Counted from the first letter of the stretch, positions 17,479 to 25,277 are shown. The stretch: DNA of 64,000 nt from Lacticaseibacillus casei DSM 20011 = JCM 1134 = ATCC 393 (GCF_000829055.1 NZ_AP012544.1:1798001-1862000); one strand, 5' to 3'. Numbers and translations: made by a program. Notes: a model not told the origin generated them from the letters alone.

Positions 17479-18603
17479 TTAAGCACCAAAGAATGACAGC
17501 AAAAGACCGCCAGCAATAACCGAACCGATTTGACCGGAAACATTGGCCCCAACGGCATACATCAATACAAAGTTCTGCGGATCTTCATCCGTCGCCATCT
17601 TCTGAATGACCCGGCTTGACATCGGAAAGGCCGAGATGCCTGCCGCACCGATCATCGGGTTAATCTTTTCTTTGCGGAACAGATTCAATAGCTTAGCGAA
17701 AAGAACACCGCCGACAGAATCCATGATGAAGGCGAAAAGCCCAAACGCAATGATCATCAATGTTTGAATATTCAGGAACTGATCCGCTTGTAATTTAACG
17801 GAAATCGTCAGCCCTAACAGGATCGAGACAATGTTGACCAGCTCGTTTTGCGCGGTGTTGGACAATCGATCCAACACGCCACATTCCCTGAGCAAGTTGC
17901 CGAACATCAGGAACCCTACTAATGGCAGGGAAATCGGAGCAATAAATCCAGCGATGATGGTGATGATAATCGGGAACAGAATTTTGGTTGTCTTGGAAAC
18001 CCCTTCTGCGCGATAGGTCATCCGGATGCGACGTTCATGCTTCGTCGTGACTGCTTTGATTGCCATCGGTTGAATGATTGGCACCAACGCCATGTACGAA
18101 TACGCCGCGACCGTAATGGCCCCCAGTAAATTCGGTGCCAGCTGGTTAGAGACGAAAATGGATGTTGGGCCGTCTGCTGCACCAATGATCCCGATTGACG
18201 CCGCCTCTTTAATGTTGAAGCCGAAGAAAACGGCAACGAAGACGGTGGCGAAAATACCGAATTGAGCGGCAGCCCCGAAAAGTAACATAAATGGATTTTG
18301 TAACAACGGACCAAAGTCGATCATGGCGCCGATCCCAATGAAAATCAGTAATGGGAAAAGTTCGGTGTTGATGCCGGCTTTGAACAGGACATCCAACACC
18401 CCTTCCGTCTTAGTGCCGCCAACAACCTGGGTTAAAACCCCGGTTCCGGGGAAGTTCACCAAAATGGCGCCCAATCCCATCGGAACCAATAATGTTGGTT
18501 CGTATTCTTTCTTAATACCCAGATACATCAAGAGCGCACCGATCAGCATCATTGCAATTTGGCCTAGCGTAATGGTTGTGATTCCGTGAATGAGCGCTTC
18601 CAT
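17479..18603 (-). CDS. oadB: oxaloacetate decarboxylase beta subunit, sodium pump
   Basis: Integral membrane subunit that decarboxylates carboxybiotin and exports sodium ions. The 374 residues contain about 9-11 membrane helices. The GIIGAADGPTSIFVSNQLAP motif near residue 135 holds the conserved aspartate of the ion site. GAAGISAFPMSSRVIQ and ..YAVGANVSGQIGSVIAGG near the end are family signatures. The ATG has GGAGGGAAG upstream. With OadA and OadD it makes a membrane decarboxylase, so citrate breakdown may also build a sodium gradient. Confidence 0.95.
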   Translation of the reverse strand: MEALIHGITTITLGQIAMMLIGALLMYLGIKKEYEPTLLVPMGLGAILVNFPGTGVLTQVVGGTKTEGVLDVLFKAGINTELFPLLIFIGIGAMIDFGPLLQNPFMLLFGAAAQFGIFATVFVAVFFGFNIKEAASIGIIGAADGPTSIFVSNQLAPNLLGAITVAAYSYMALVPIIQPMAIKAVTTKHERRIRMTYRAEGVSKTTKILFPIIITIIAGFIAPISLPLVGFLMFGNLLRECGVLDRLSNTAQNELVNIVSILLGLTISVKLQADQFLNIQTLMIIAFGLFAFIMDSVGGVLFAKLLNLFRKEKINPMIGAAGISAFPMSSRVIQKMATDEDPQNFVLMYAVGANVSGQIGSVIAGGLLLSFFGA

Positions 18604-18629
18604 ACCTTCACTTCCCTCCTCTTTATTTG

Positions 18630-19037
18630 TTAAATAATGCTGATCAGTCCATCACCAGAGTTTACATTTTGATTCAGCGTTGCGATGATCTCGCCAACAG
18701 TACCGGCTTTGGGTGCCACAATTTCGTTTTCCATTTTCATGGCTTCGAGAATCATCAGTGGTTGGTTTTCGGTGACAGCATCACCGGTTTTAACCAGAAT
18801 CTTGGTAACGGTGCCAGGCATTGGTGCCGTTACAACTTCACCTTCACCACTCGGGGCAGCCGGAGCAGCAGGCGCCGGCGCTGGTTCAGGCGTTGGTGCT
18901 GCTGGTGTCGGGGCACTTGACGCAGCCGGGGCAGCAGGTGCTGCTGGTGCGGCCGGTGCTGCTGGCGTACCGCCGATTTCTTCCATTTCGACCAGATAGG
19001 TTTTCCCATCGATCGTGATCTTGAATTTTCTCAACAT
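18630..19037 (-). CDS. oadD: biotin carboxyl carrier protein of oxaloacetate decarboxylase
   Basis: Carries the carboxyl group from OadA to OadB on a biotinylated lysine. The 135-residue protein has a short N-terminal strand region, an alanine/proline-rich flexible linker (about residues 24-62), and a C-terminal biotinyl domain with the EAMKM motif near residue 100. The repetitive linker makes open frames on other strands that are not genes. It starts five bases after the oadH stop. This is the domain missing from the C terminus of OadA. Confidence 0.95.
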   Translation of the reverse strand: MLRKFKITIDGKTYLVEMEEIGGTPAAPAAPAAPAAPAASSAPTPAAPTPEPAPAPAAPAAPSGEGEVVTAPMPGTVTKILVKTGDAVTENQPLMILEAMKMENEIVAPKAGTVGEIIATLNQNVNSGDGLISII

Positions 19038-19042
19038 CTTTT

Positions 19043-19372
19043 TCAGTCCACCTTTTTCTTAATTGACTTGACCACATAATGCCCATGACCATCACCCGCC
19101 GCAATCGCGCTGGCAATCAAGCCAACCCGTTTGGCCTCGGGATTTTCAACATACAAATGTTTAAGCACGAGTTTGGCATCAGGCGCAGCGTCCGCAGTAA
19201 CGGCAGCAGCGATCAAACTGGCAGTTAATTCGTTAGCTGGATCAACTTCCAGATAATTGGGTACCTCTTCCCATTCATGCGCCTGAGCTGCTTCATCAGC
19301 ATTCACCGATTTAACCGGCGCCGATTCAACTGGCGTTTGCGGTTGTTTTCGCCGATGCAACCATTTAAACAT
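19043..19372 (-). CDS. oadH: OadH-like subunit of the decarboxylase complex
   Basis: A 109-residue soluble protein with a basic N terminus (MFKWLHRRKQPQ), an acidic middle and a conserved C-terminal part, ELTASLIAAAVTADAAPDAKLVLKHL..HYVVKSIKKK. That part resembles the cytoplasmic C-terminal segment of decarboxylase gamma subunits, which ends in a similar V-x-SIK pattern. Enterococcus faecalis has an extra subunit, OadH, encoded with oadD and oadB; position and size suggest the same here. Start ATG at 19372 with AGGGGG upstream. Together with the 47-residue helix protein it may supply the two halves of a conventional gamma subunit. Confidence 0.65.
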   Translation of the reverse strand: MFKWLHRRKQPQTPVESAPVKSVNADEAAQAHEWEEVPNYLEVDPANELTASLIAAAVTADAAPDAKLVLKHLYVENPEAKRVGLIASAIAAGDGHGHYVVKSIKKKVD

Positions 19373-19385
19373 TTTCACACCCCCT

Positions 19386-19504
19386 AAGCATGAGCCAGTG
19401 CGGGTAGAAGCCGGGTGTAAGTGGCCTTTGACGTGTTACGACGGGCGGCCTCCTTACAGGTAAGCTTCTGCACCAGCAAACGCGTTAATGTAAGCATGAG
19501 CCGG
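19386..19504. repeat. palindromic intergenic repeat, family R, copy 3
   Basis: On the minus strand it reads TTAACGCGTTTGCTGGTGCA then GAAGC and TGTAAGG, matching copies at 2835 and 5841. An imperfectly complementary arm with GGCTTCTACCCGC lies on the other side. The 12-bp direct repeat TAAGCATGAGCC flanks it (19385-19396 and 19491-19502). It lies in the transcribed gap between citM and oadH, ending eight bases before the oadH ribosome binding site. Confidence 0.55.
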
Positions 19505-19574
19505 CGTTGTTAAATGCCGAATCAAGCGTTATCGTCATGCATTTTCTGGTTCTTATCAACCTTATAATACGGGG

Positions 19575-19598
19575 AAAAGCCAATCACGATTGGCTTTT
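19575..19598 (-). terminator. hairpin between citM and oadH
   Basis: A perfect 10-bp stem AAAAGCCAAT with its complement and a four-base loop, 22 bases after the citM stop. The T run is built into the stem only, so it is probably a partial terminator or an mRNA 3'-end stabiliser that lowers expression of the downstream oad-cit genes relative to citM. Confidence 0.55.
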
Positions 19599-19619
19599 CG
19601 GTGTCTTTTTGAATTGTGC

Positions 19620-20969
19620 TTATTTTTGTGGTAGATAGAATGGCACATGACCGAAGAGCATAACAGTTACCACGAAGATGGCGAAAACGCCTAATGCATA
19701 TTTTCCGGCTTCGCGTTGCCACTTACCCATGTCCAAACCGGTGAGCCGGAGCAATAGATAAATGAAAGCAACTAACGGTGAAAGCAAGTGGAATGCTTGC
19801 CCCATTAATGAAGCTAAAGCCATCTGCATATTGGTAAAGCCGTATGCACGTCCCGCAGTTGCCAGCACCGGCATAACGCCGAAGTAGAAGCCGTCGTTAC
19901 TCAAGAAGAAGGTCCCTGGTGCGGAAATCAACGCAATAACCAATCCCCAGAAGCCAGCCATGGAACTTGGGATAATCGCGGTGAAACTCTTGGCAAGTGC
20001 TTCGGCCATCCCGGTTCCTTGGAATAAGCCCATGAAGACCCCGGCAGCAAAAACCAGAATAACAACTTGCACGGCATCGCCGCCGTTAGCACCGATTCGC
20101 TTGCTTTGGTCGCCTAACTTAGGATAGTTAGCCATCAATGCAATACAGGTACCAACCAAGAAGAGCAAAAGCGGTGGCATTGCAATTGCCTTAATAAAGG
20201 AACTTGCCACCAACCAGGCAATGAGCACAATGGTCAGAATGCCGTTAAAAGCAAACATATTTGGACGGCGAATTTCGGAAACTTCAGGATCAACCACTGA
20301 CGTCATCTCATCGATTTCTTCATCGGTTAATTCCCGAACACCCAAGCGTTTCCGTTCTGCGCGACCCATGTGCGGTGCAACGTAGAAAACAACATAAGCC
20401 AAGGCCAGAATCATACCTGGCAATAAATACGTCAAAATATCGGCATCAACCTTCAAAACTGCCATGGCCCGAGCAGTTGGTCCTCCCCAAGGAAGCAGGT
20501 TCATGATCGTATTTTGCAAAATAATCAAAACACCGAGGTTCATCATATTCATGTTGAGTTTCTTATAAATCGGAATAAATGCCGAGCAGCAGATCAAGGT
20601 CGTTGTAGTGCCATCCCCGTTAAGTGAAACTGCCATCGCAACAATCGCGGTTGCCATAAGCACTTTCATCGGGTCGCCTTTCGCGATCTTGATCATCCGG
20701 GCTGTAATCGGATCGAACAGACCGGCGTCGAGCATAATGGAAAAATACAGAATAGCGAATAAGAGCATGATCCCTGTGTTAGCGGTCGTTGTCAGACCCT
20801 TCAACACAAAATCGCCGATCGTCCCTTTCTTCGCCACGCCTGCCACCATCGCAATAATTGCAAACAGCAGCGGGATCATCACTAAAGAAGTGAATGGTGA
20901 AAGCTTCTTGGTCATGATGACGTACATGAAAACAATAATCATGGCGTAAGCAATGACGGTGAGTAACAT
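19620..20969 (-). CDS. citM: citrate transporter, CitMHS family
   Basis: A 449-residue membrane protein with about 12 helices. CitMHS proteins import citrate as a complex with a divalent metal ion (Mg, Ca or others) together with protons. Visible family blocks include AVSLNGDGTTTTLICCSAF near residue 112, NTIMNLLPWGGPTARAM near 152 and FFLSNDGFYFGVMPVLA near 352. The ATG at 20969 has AGAGG upstream. As the promoter-proximal gene of the locus it supplies substrate for the lyase genes that follow. The metal preference cannot be read from the sequence. Confidence 0.93.
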   Translation of the reverse strand: MLLTVIAYAMIIVFMYVIMTKKLSPFTSLVMIPLLFAIIAMVAGVAKKGTIGDFVLKGLTTTANTGIMLLFAILYFSIMLDAGLFDPITARMIKIAKGDPMKVLMATAIVAMAVSLNGDGTTTTLICCSAFIPIYKKLNMNMMNLGVLIILQNTIMNLLPWGGPTARAMAVLKVDADILTYLLPGMILALAYVVFYVAPHMGRAERKRLGVRELTDEEIDEMTSVVDPEVSEIRRPNMFAFNGILTIVLIAWLVASSFIKAIAMPPLLLFLVGTCIALMANYPKLGDQSKRIGANGGDAVQVVILVFAAGVFMGLFQGTGMAEALAKSFTAIIPSSMAGFWGLVIALISAPGTFFLSNDGFYFGVMPVLATAGRAYGFTNMQMALASLMGQAFHLLSPLVAFIYLLLRLTGLDMGKWQREAGKYALGVFAIFVVTVMLFGHVPFYLPQK

Positions 20970-21008
20970 AGTCCCAACCTCTTTTCATAAGTTTTTGTCG
21001 CTATCCAC

Positions 21009-21030
21009 ATGATACGTGATTTCTGTCACG
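21009..21030 (-). promoter_or_regulatory. candidate promoter/operator of the citrate operon
   Basis: On the minus strand a -10-like TATCAT (21009-21014) follows an inverted repeat CGTGA-N6-TCACG (21015-21030) that fills the spacer/-35 region. Such placement would suit binding of a regulator such as the citO product. No good -35 box is visible, consistent with an activated promoter. The operator assignment is tentative. Confidence 0.35.
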
Positions 21031-21110
21031 AAAAGGCCGATTTTGCGTCTTTAGAACACCAAAAGAACAATTGTACGGTTAAGGGAAAACTAAAATTTTC
21101 AAGAAAAAGA

Positions 21111-21161
21111 AAACGCCTTCATCGGCTTAAAATTCGGTTTTAAGTCAACGGAGGCATTTTT
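21111..21161. terminator. hairpin upstream of citM
   Basis: A roughly 20-bp imperfect stem (AACGCCTTCATCGGCTTAAA with its near complement, several G-T pairs) ending in TTTTT on the plus strand and with A/T runs on both sides. It probably terminates transcription of the minus-strand gene at 21254 and shields the citM promoter. Confidence 0.65.
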
Positions 21162-21253
21162 AAATGATACGATGGGAGCAATTGAAAAAGAACACTTTTC
21201 AATTGATACTTATTTCACAATGGACTAATACAGAAGCGTTTTTCTGTGTTAGT

Positions 21254-21511
21254 CTACCAATCCTGAAAGCGTTCGTCTTCCAACTTTTTCAACAGTTGGT
21301 GAAAGTTTTCCCGTGACGGAGCGTGGTCCAATGTTTCCTGTTGCAACTCATTAAACCGCTCTGCTAAGTAATAAGCAGTGAGATAAAGCGTCAGTTTTCG
21401 TTTGACAATGGCTTCCGGATCTTTGTCGTCTGGAACTTGGTGTGATCCCACAACAAGATTGGCGAACTGTTTCGGATTTAACCGTAAATCATCAGGTGCA
21501 TCAGCCTTCAT
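21254..21511 (-). CDS. small hypothetical protein
   Basis: An 85-residue charged, mostly helical cytoplasmic protein that I do not recognise. The start at 21511 is firm: AAAGGAGG precedes it, while the frame extended to 21574 overlaps the kptA terminator region. The second half, KLTLYLTAYYLAERFNELQQETL, looks like an amphipathic helix suited to dimerisation. No neighbour hints at function. A CcpA-site-like TGAAAGCGTTCG occurs near its 3' end but is probably chance. Confidence 0.65.
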   Translation of the reverse strand: MKADAPDDLRLNPKQFANLVVGSHQVPDDKDPEAIVKRKLTLYLTAYYLAERFNELQQETLDHAPSRENFHQLLKKLEDERFQDW

Positions 21512-21550
21512 GATAGAACCTCCTTTTTTAAGTATGCCTAATACTAACAT

Positions 21551-21587
21551 AAAAAAACGAACGTTTCCGGCCAAAAGCGGGCGTTCG
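21551..21587 (-). terminator. terminator after kptA
   Basis: CGAACG..CCG stem with its complement directly after the kptA stop, followed on the minus strand by seven T. Confidence 0.8.
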
Positions 21588-22145
21588 TCACGATGTTGGG
21601 GATGTTGTTCGGGTTAAAAATGCCGGGGGAACTGCATGCACCAACCAAACCTGACTCCCTGTCGGATAAAAAGTTTCACCGGCAGCTGCTGCCGATTGCG
21701 CGGCCACGCGATAAATAACCGGATGAGGGTCATGCCGCACACCAACTTGCCAGTCCATTTTCGGATTCTCGGAAAGATGGACAAAATCGCGGTCCATTGG
21801 TTTAAGCCCTTCAACATCAATCAAAGCGGCTGCTTGATGTGACGTGCCATGATATAACCAGATTGGCGGACGCCGCGCCGGCATTAACGGCAAGACCGGG
21901 ACGCTATGGCCGTACACCGCTCTGATGGTGCTCCCCTCAATCGCAAACCGTTGCTTACCGCTTTGTGTCATAATGTCATCAAGCACCTGGCGATCAAGGT
22001 GCATCTGGTAATGCGCATTGAATCGCCGAATCAACGTTTCCAGATCCGTGCGGCCATAGCGATCCAGTTTGACACCGATTTTTTCCGGATGGTGCCGCAA
22101 GATCAGGCTTAATGTTTTACTGATTCTGACGAGTCGCTTATCCAT
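21588..22145 (-). CDS. kptA: RNA 2'-phosphotransferase, Tpt1/KptA family
   Basis: Members remove a 2'-phosphate from RNA by transferring it to NAD, releasing nicotinamide and ADP-ribose cyclic phosphate. In eukaryotes this completes tRNA splicing; the bacterial role is unknown, since bacteria lack that splicing pathway. The 185-residue protein has SLILRHHPEKIG near residue 13 and LYHGTSHQAAALIDVEGLKPMDRDFVHLS near 97-125. These carry the arginine/histidine NAD and RNA contacts, with FVHLS replacing the more usual HVHLS. It appears to be transcribed alone. Confidence 0.9.
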   Translation of the reverse strand: MDKRLVRISKTLSLILRHHPEKIGVKLDRYGRTDLETLIRRFNAHYQMHLDRQVLDDIMTQSGKQRFAIEGSTIRAVYGHSVPVLPLMPARRPPIWLYHGTSHQAAALIDVEGLKPMDRDFVHLSENPKMDWQVGVRHDPHPVIYRVAAQSAAAAGETFYPTGSQVWLVHAVPPAFLTRTTSPTS

Positions 22146-22187
22146 TGATGCCCACCTCGTTTTTCAAATTGACAAAGCAAAGAAGGC

Positions 22188-22700
22188 ATGACATTGAAAC
22201 TGCATTTTTCTACAGCGAACTTAACCGATCTTGACGCCATTATGCGAATCGAACAGGCAGGCTTCACACCCCAGGAGGCTGCCAGTCGTTCCAGCATGGC
22301 GGCCCGCATCATTCATTATCCTGACACGTTTATTGTAGCGCGGACTGATCAAACAATTGCGGGTTATATTGTTGGACCAGCCACTTCACAGTCAACCATT
22401 ACCGACGATTTATTTGTTACCAGCCAGCCTAACTCGGCAGCTGCGCCGTATATTGCAATTTTGAGTCTTGCAGTTGCGCCTGATCTGCAACATCACGGCA
22501 TTGGCCGCCAACTCCTAGCCAAAATGAGCGATGTCGCGCGCAAGCAAAACCGCATCGCCATTACCTTAACCTGCCTTCAGCGCCTTATCCCCTTCTACGA
22601 GCACGCCGGCTTCCACAATGATGGACAAGCAGCCTCCACTCACGCAGGCGAAGTTTGGTTTAACATGACAAAAGCTGTAACACCAGTAAGTGACTCATAA
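22188..22700 (+). CDS. GNAT family N-acetyltransferase
   Basis: A 170-residue acetyl-CoA-dependent acetyltransferase with unknown acceptor. The core strand ILSLAVAPDLQHHGIGRQLLAKM (about residues 89-111) contains the pyrophosphate-binding Q-x-x-G-I-G loop of motif A. LIPFYEHAGF near residue 140 is motif B. The arrangement resembles arylalkylamine-type acetyltransferases. It diverges from kptA with 42 bases between the starts, so the two may share a promoter region. A terminator lies about 70 bases downstream. Confidence 0.85.
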   Translation: MTLKLHFSTANLTDLDAIMRIEQAGFTPQEAASRSSMAARIIHYPDTFIVARTDQTIAGYIVGPATSQSTITDDLFVTSQPNSAAAPYIAILSLAVAPDLQHHGIGRQLLAKMSDVARKQNRIAITLTCLQRLIPFYEHAGFHNDGQAASTHAGEVWFNMTKAVTPVSDS

Positions 22701-22770
22701 GATAAGAGTGATGTCTTATGTTCCATTAAAATTAAGAATATTTGCTTTCTTTCAAATTAAAATATGGGAA

Positions 22771-22803
22771 CCTTGGCCGGCGATCTTCGTCGGCTATTTT
22801 GTT
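22771..22803 (+). terminator. terminator after the GNAT gene
   Basis: GCCGGCGA paired with TCGTCGGC (one G-T pair) around a three-base loop, followed by TATTTTGTTTT. Confidence 0.65.
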
Positions 22804-22840
22804 TTACACACTAGTCGTTTCGGTTTAAACTACTAGTGTG
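22803..22840 (+). promoter_or_regulatory. promoter and probable PadR operator
   Basis: A -35 box TTTACA (22803-22808) and -10 box TAAACT (22826-22831) are 17 bases apart. A perfect 9-bp inverted repeat, CACACTAGT at 22807-22815 and its complement at 22832-22840, brackets the spacer and -10 box. It sits directly ahead of the PadR gene, so autoregulation is likely. Confidence 0.65.
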
Positions 22841-22870
22841 CAAAACATATTAGGCGAAGGGATGATACTG

Positions 22871-23212
22871 ATGGCGAGAGACGACAACAGCCAGATGCTA
22901 AAAGGCATTTTACAAGGGTGCCTGCTCATCTTGCTCGCCCGCAAAGAACAATATGGCTATGCCATCAGCGAATCGCTTAATCTTTTCGGCTTCGAAAATG
23001 TTCCTAAAGGGACGATCTATCCCCTGCTAATGACAATGGAAAAGAAAGGCCTCTTGACAAGTCATATGCGCCCATCGCCGGACGGACCAAGTCGCAAGTA
23101 TTATGCGATCACGGCAGATGGCGAAAAAGCCAGGCAAACATTCATCTTGCAGTGGCATGATCTCAAAAGTCACGTTGATCAAATCATTGCGAACCAACCC
23201 AGGAGGGATTAG
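22871..23212 (+). CDS. PadR family transcriptional regulator
   Basis: A 113-residue winged-helix repressor of the short PadR subclass. Visible are ILLARKEQYGYAISESL (helices 1-2), PKGTIYPLLMTMEKKGLL (recognition helix) and GPSRKYYAITADGEKARQ (wing), then a short C-terminal dimer helix. The ATG at 22871 has GAAGGG at the right distance; two in-frame ATGs upstream (22838, 22862) lack one. Its stop is three bases before the start of a membrane protein, a common pairing in which PadR controls its own partner. The inducer is unknown. Confidence 0.9.
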   Translation: MARDDNSQMLKGILQGCLLILLARKEQYGYAISESLNLFGFENVPKGTIYPLLMTMEKKGLLTSHMRPSPDGPSRKYYAITADGEKARQTFILQWHDLKSHVDQIIANQPRRD

Positions 23213-23214
23213 CC

Positions 23215-24060
23215 ATGAACAAGCGCACGGAAGCTATCAATAAAATAGCAGCTGAGAACAATCAATTACGTAAACAACTGACAAAAGCCAACCGCGATTA
23301 CTACGAAGATTTGCTGGTTTACATGCGTGGTAAAAACTTGTTCCGGGGAGAATATCAATTAGAAGAAAGTTTGCTAGGTATTTTACAGGATCTCATTGAT
23401 GCTCAAAATGATGGAACGGATGCAATGACTTATTTTGATCATGACCCCAAACAAACGGCAACTGAATTACTAAAGACAATCCCCCTGCGTATCGGCAATT
23501 TTATCTGGTTTAACTTAAAATTGGCAGCAATGATGATGTTTATTTTGTGGCTGCCGCGTCTGACCTATCCAAACGTAACCTTCGATGCCGGAAGTTTGTT
23601 GCTGGCTTCCGGCATCGCGATTGTCAGTGCGTGGGGTGCGCTTTGGTACGTCGGCAGCCACGCTTTTGCCAAACCGTCTCGTCTTCAACTAACGGCAATT
23701 ATTATTCTCGGTGTGATACTATTTGGCATCATGGTCAGTGTCTTGCTATTTCTCAAAACCAGCTGGCAAATCCGCCTTTCTGCCCATACTTCGTTCACCG
23801 TCATTATTTTAGGGTTGATCATTGCGGCAATTTTGCCGTTTATCCATAACCTCACTGAACTTGAGCGTCCGATTTACTACTTCAGCTTGTTTATACTCAT
23901 TCTCGGTTTGCTTGTCTATTTGCGAGCCACACGTTCCTTTTTCAGAACCAAGATCGACTTCGGAAAGTGGCAATGGTTGTTTTATGTCTTCATAATCCTC
24001 TTGGGAGTCGGCATCGGCGTGTTAATCTGGTGGCTGGGAGAACGACGGCATCGTCATTAA
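23215..24060 (+). CDS. PadR-partner membrane protein, DUF1048/DUF1129-like
   Basis: A 281-residue protein with a soluble helical N-terminal part of about 95 residues (NQLRKQLTKANRDYYEDLLVYMR.. and a short acidic stretch), followed by about six or seven membrane helices and a basic C terminus. Proteins of this layout commonly sit directly behind PadR genes in Firmicutes and are thought to sense envelope or drug stress, but no biochemical role is established. Start ATG has GGAGGG upstream; translation is probably coupled to the PadR gene. Confidence 0.7.
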   Translation: MNKRTEAINKIAAENNQLRKQLTKANRDYYEDLLVYMRGKNLFRGEYQLEESLLGILQDLIDAQNDGTDAMTYFDHDPKQTATELLKTIPLRIGNFIWFNLKLAAMMMFILWLPRLTYPNVTFDAGSLLLASGIAIVSAWGALWYVGSHAFAKPSRLQLTAIIILGVILFGIMVSVLLFLKTSWQIRLSAHTSFTVIILGLIIAAILPFIHNLTELERPIYYFSLFILILGLLVYLRATRSFFRTKIDFGKWQWLFYVFIILLGVGIGVLIWWLGERRHRH

Positions 24061-24181
24061 AAAGCCTGTCGTCACCACAAAGTCCTTAACGGTAAGTTAT
24101 CTTTTCCAACTAAAAGTACATCCCCACCACAATATTCAGCTACAATAGATGGCATACGCATTGATTGAAGGAGTGACCTTT

Positions 24182-24937
24182 TTGACCCAAAACGAAACCA
24201 TTCGTCGTCAGCTCCATCACCGCTCTATCCGGCAATTTAAACCTGAGCACCTCAGCCATCAGACGATTCAGACGCTGCTGGATGTTGCCCAGCACACCGC
24301 AAGTTCCATGTATTTACAGCTTTTTTCGGTCATCCATATTCTTGATCCGAAAATTCGGGCCAAAATTGCGGCGATGAGTACGCAAACTTACCTGAATGGA
24401 CCGGGCGAACTGTTTATTTTCATTGCCGACTTGCACCGCGTCGCCGACTTAACCAAGGCGGCACAGCAACCCCTTGACCGCCTCGGCCGGATGGATAAGT
24501 TCTTGCAGGCAAGTGCCGATGCCACCTTGGCGCTGCAGAACATGGTTGTGGCAGCTGAAAGTCTCGGCTTGGGCACCGTCACATTAGGCAGTATTCAAAA
24601 TGATGCGCAAGCCTTGATCGATTTGCTGCATTTGCCTAAGTACACGTTCCCGTTATTAGGGCTCGCAATCGGGTTCCCGGATGAGCATCCTGATGAAAAG
24701 CCACGTATGCCCGAATCACTGGTCGCCTTCACGAATCACTATGGCGAACCGGAACCGGCTACTGATGCAATGGCCGATTATAATCGTACGGTGCATGATT
24801 ACTACGCCACCCGTCACGGCAACCCGCGCGAAGAAACTTACACCGATCTGGCGGTCAGCGCAGCCACGCACACGCCAGCCAAACGTGATGACCTATTCAA
24901 GGTGATGCGGCGTCAGGGCTTCTTCCCGGAAAGTTGA
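24182..24937 (+). CDS. nitroreductase family NADPH-dependent flavin oxidoreductase
   Basis: A 250-residue FMN enzyme of the NfrA/FRP type that reduces nitro compounds, quinones or flavins. The N-terminal HHRSIRQFKPEHLS is the FMN-phosphate binding motif, and ASADATLALQNMVVAAESLGLGTVTLG near residue 120 is the core helix and loop. PLLGLAIGFPDEHP precedes the long C-terminal extension typical of FRP-like members. The start is a TTG at 24182 with AAGGAG nine bases ahead. The open frame reaches back to 24149 without a ribosome binding site. Followed by a strong terminator. Confidence 0.88.
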   Translation: MTQNETIRRQLHHRSIRQFKPEHLSHQTIQTLLDVAQHTASSMYLQLFSVIHILDPKIRAKIAAMSTQTYLNGPGELFIFIADLHRVADLTKAAQQPLDRLGRMDKFLQASADATLALQNMVVAAESLGLGTVTLGSIQNDAQALIDLLHLPKYTFPLLGLAIGFPDEHPDEKPRMPESLVAFTNHYGEPEPATDAMADYNRTVHDYYATRHGNPREETYTDLAVSAATHTPAKRDDLFKVMRRQGFFPES

Positions 24938-24985
24938 AAATTGCTTTTTGCATAAAAGTTTTAAAATGCGCACAAATTACCGACA

Positions 24986-25026
24986 CGTCGACTGCTTGAT
25001 GAAATGATCAGGCGGTCGACTTTTTT
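24986..25026 (+). terminator. terminator after the nitroreductase gene
   Basis: CGTCGACTGCTTGAT pairs with ATCAGGCGGTCGAC, followed by six T. The rest of the 340-bp gap to 25277 holds the exporter promoter described next and nothing else I can support. Confidence 0.85.
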
Positions 25027-25122
25027 GCCGCGACTTTAAAAGACGTCGGTTCCATAATTTGATGGCTTCCACCCTTCATAGTTGGTTCAGCATGACGCTT
25101 TAGACTGCGCCTATCGAAGTTC

Positions 25123-25175
25123 ATTGACCAATCAGTCAATTTCCTATTGACCCGTCAGTCAATCACAACTATACT
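25123..25175 (+). promoter_or_regulatory. exporter promoter with two TetR-type operators
   Basis: Two copies of ATTGAC-N6-GTCAAT (25123-25140 and 25146-25163) have identical half-sites and centres 23 bp apart. The second overlaps the -35 box TTGACC (25147-25152), which lies 17 bases before the -10 box TATACT (25170-25175). This is a near-consensus promoter that a repressor would occlude. The TetR gene at the end of the same operon is the obvious binder. The leader to the ABC gene is about 100 bases. Confidence 0.8.
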
Positions 25176-25277
25176 TCAGGCGAAAAGGAAAATACGACGG
25201 GAACACGAGCCGCAAGTACTACCTTTCAAGCAGAATGCCAGCATCTTTTAACAGGATCGCATTCATAGGAGGCTACC

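Noticed and set aside
18685-18999. Long alanine/glycine/proline-rich open frames opposite oadD
   Set aside because: They are shadows of the repetitive linker of the biotin carrier protein, with no ribosome binding site.
21263-21276. TGAAAGCGTTCG-type cre site near the citrate operon
   Set aside because: It lies within a coding region about 290 bases from citM, with three mismatches in the right half; not convincing.
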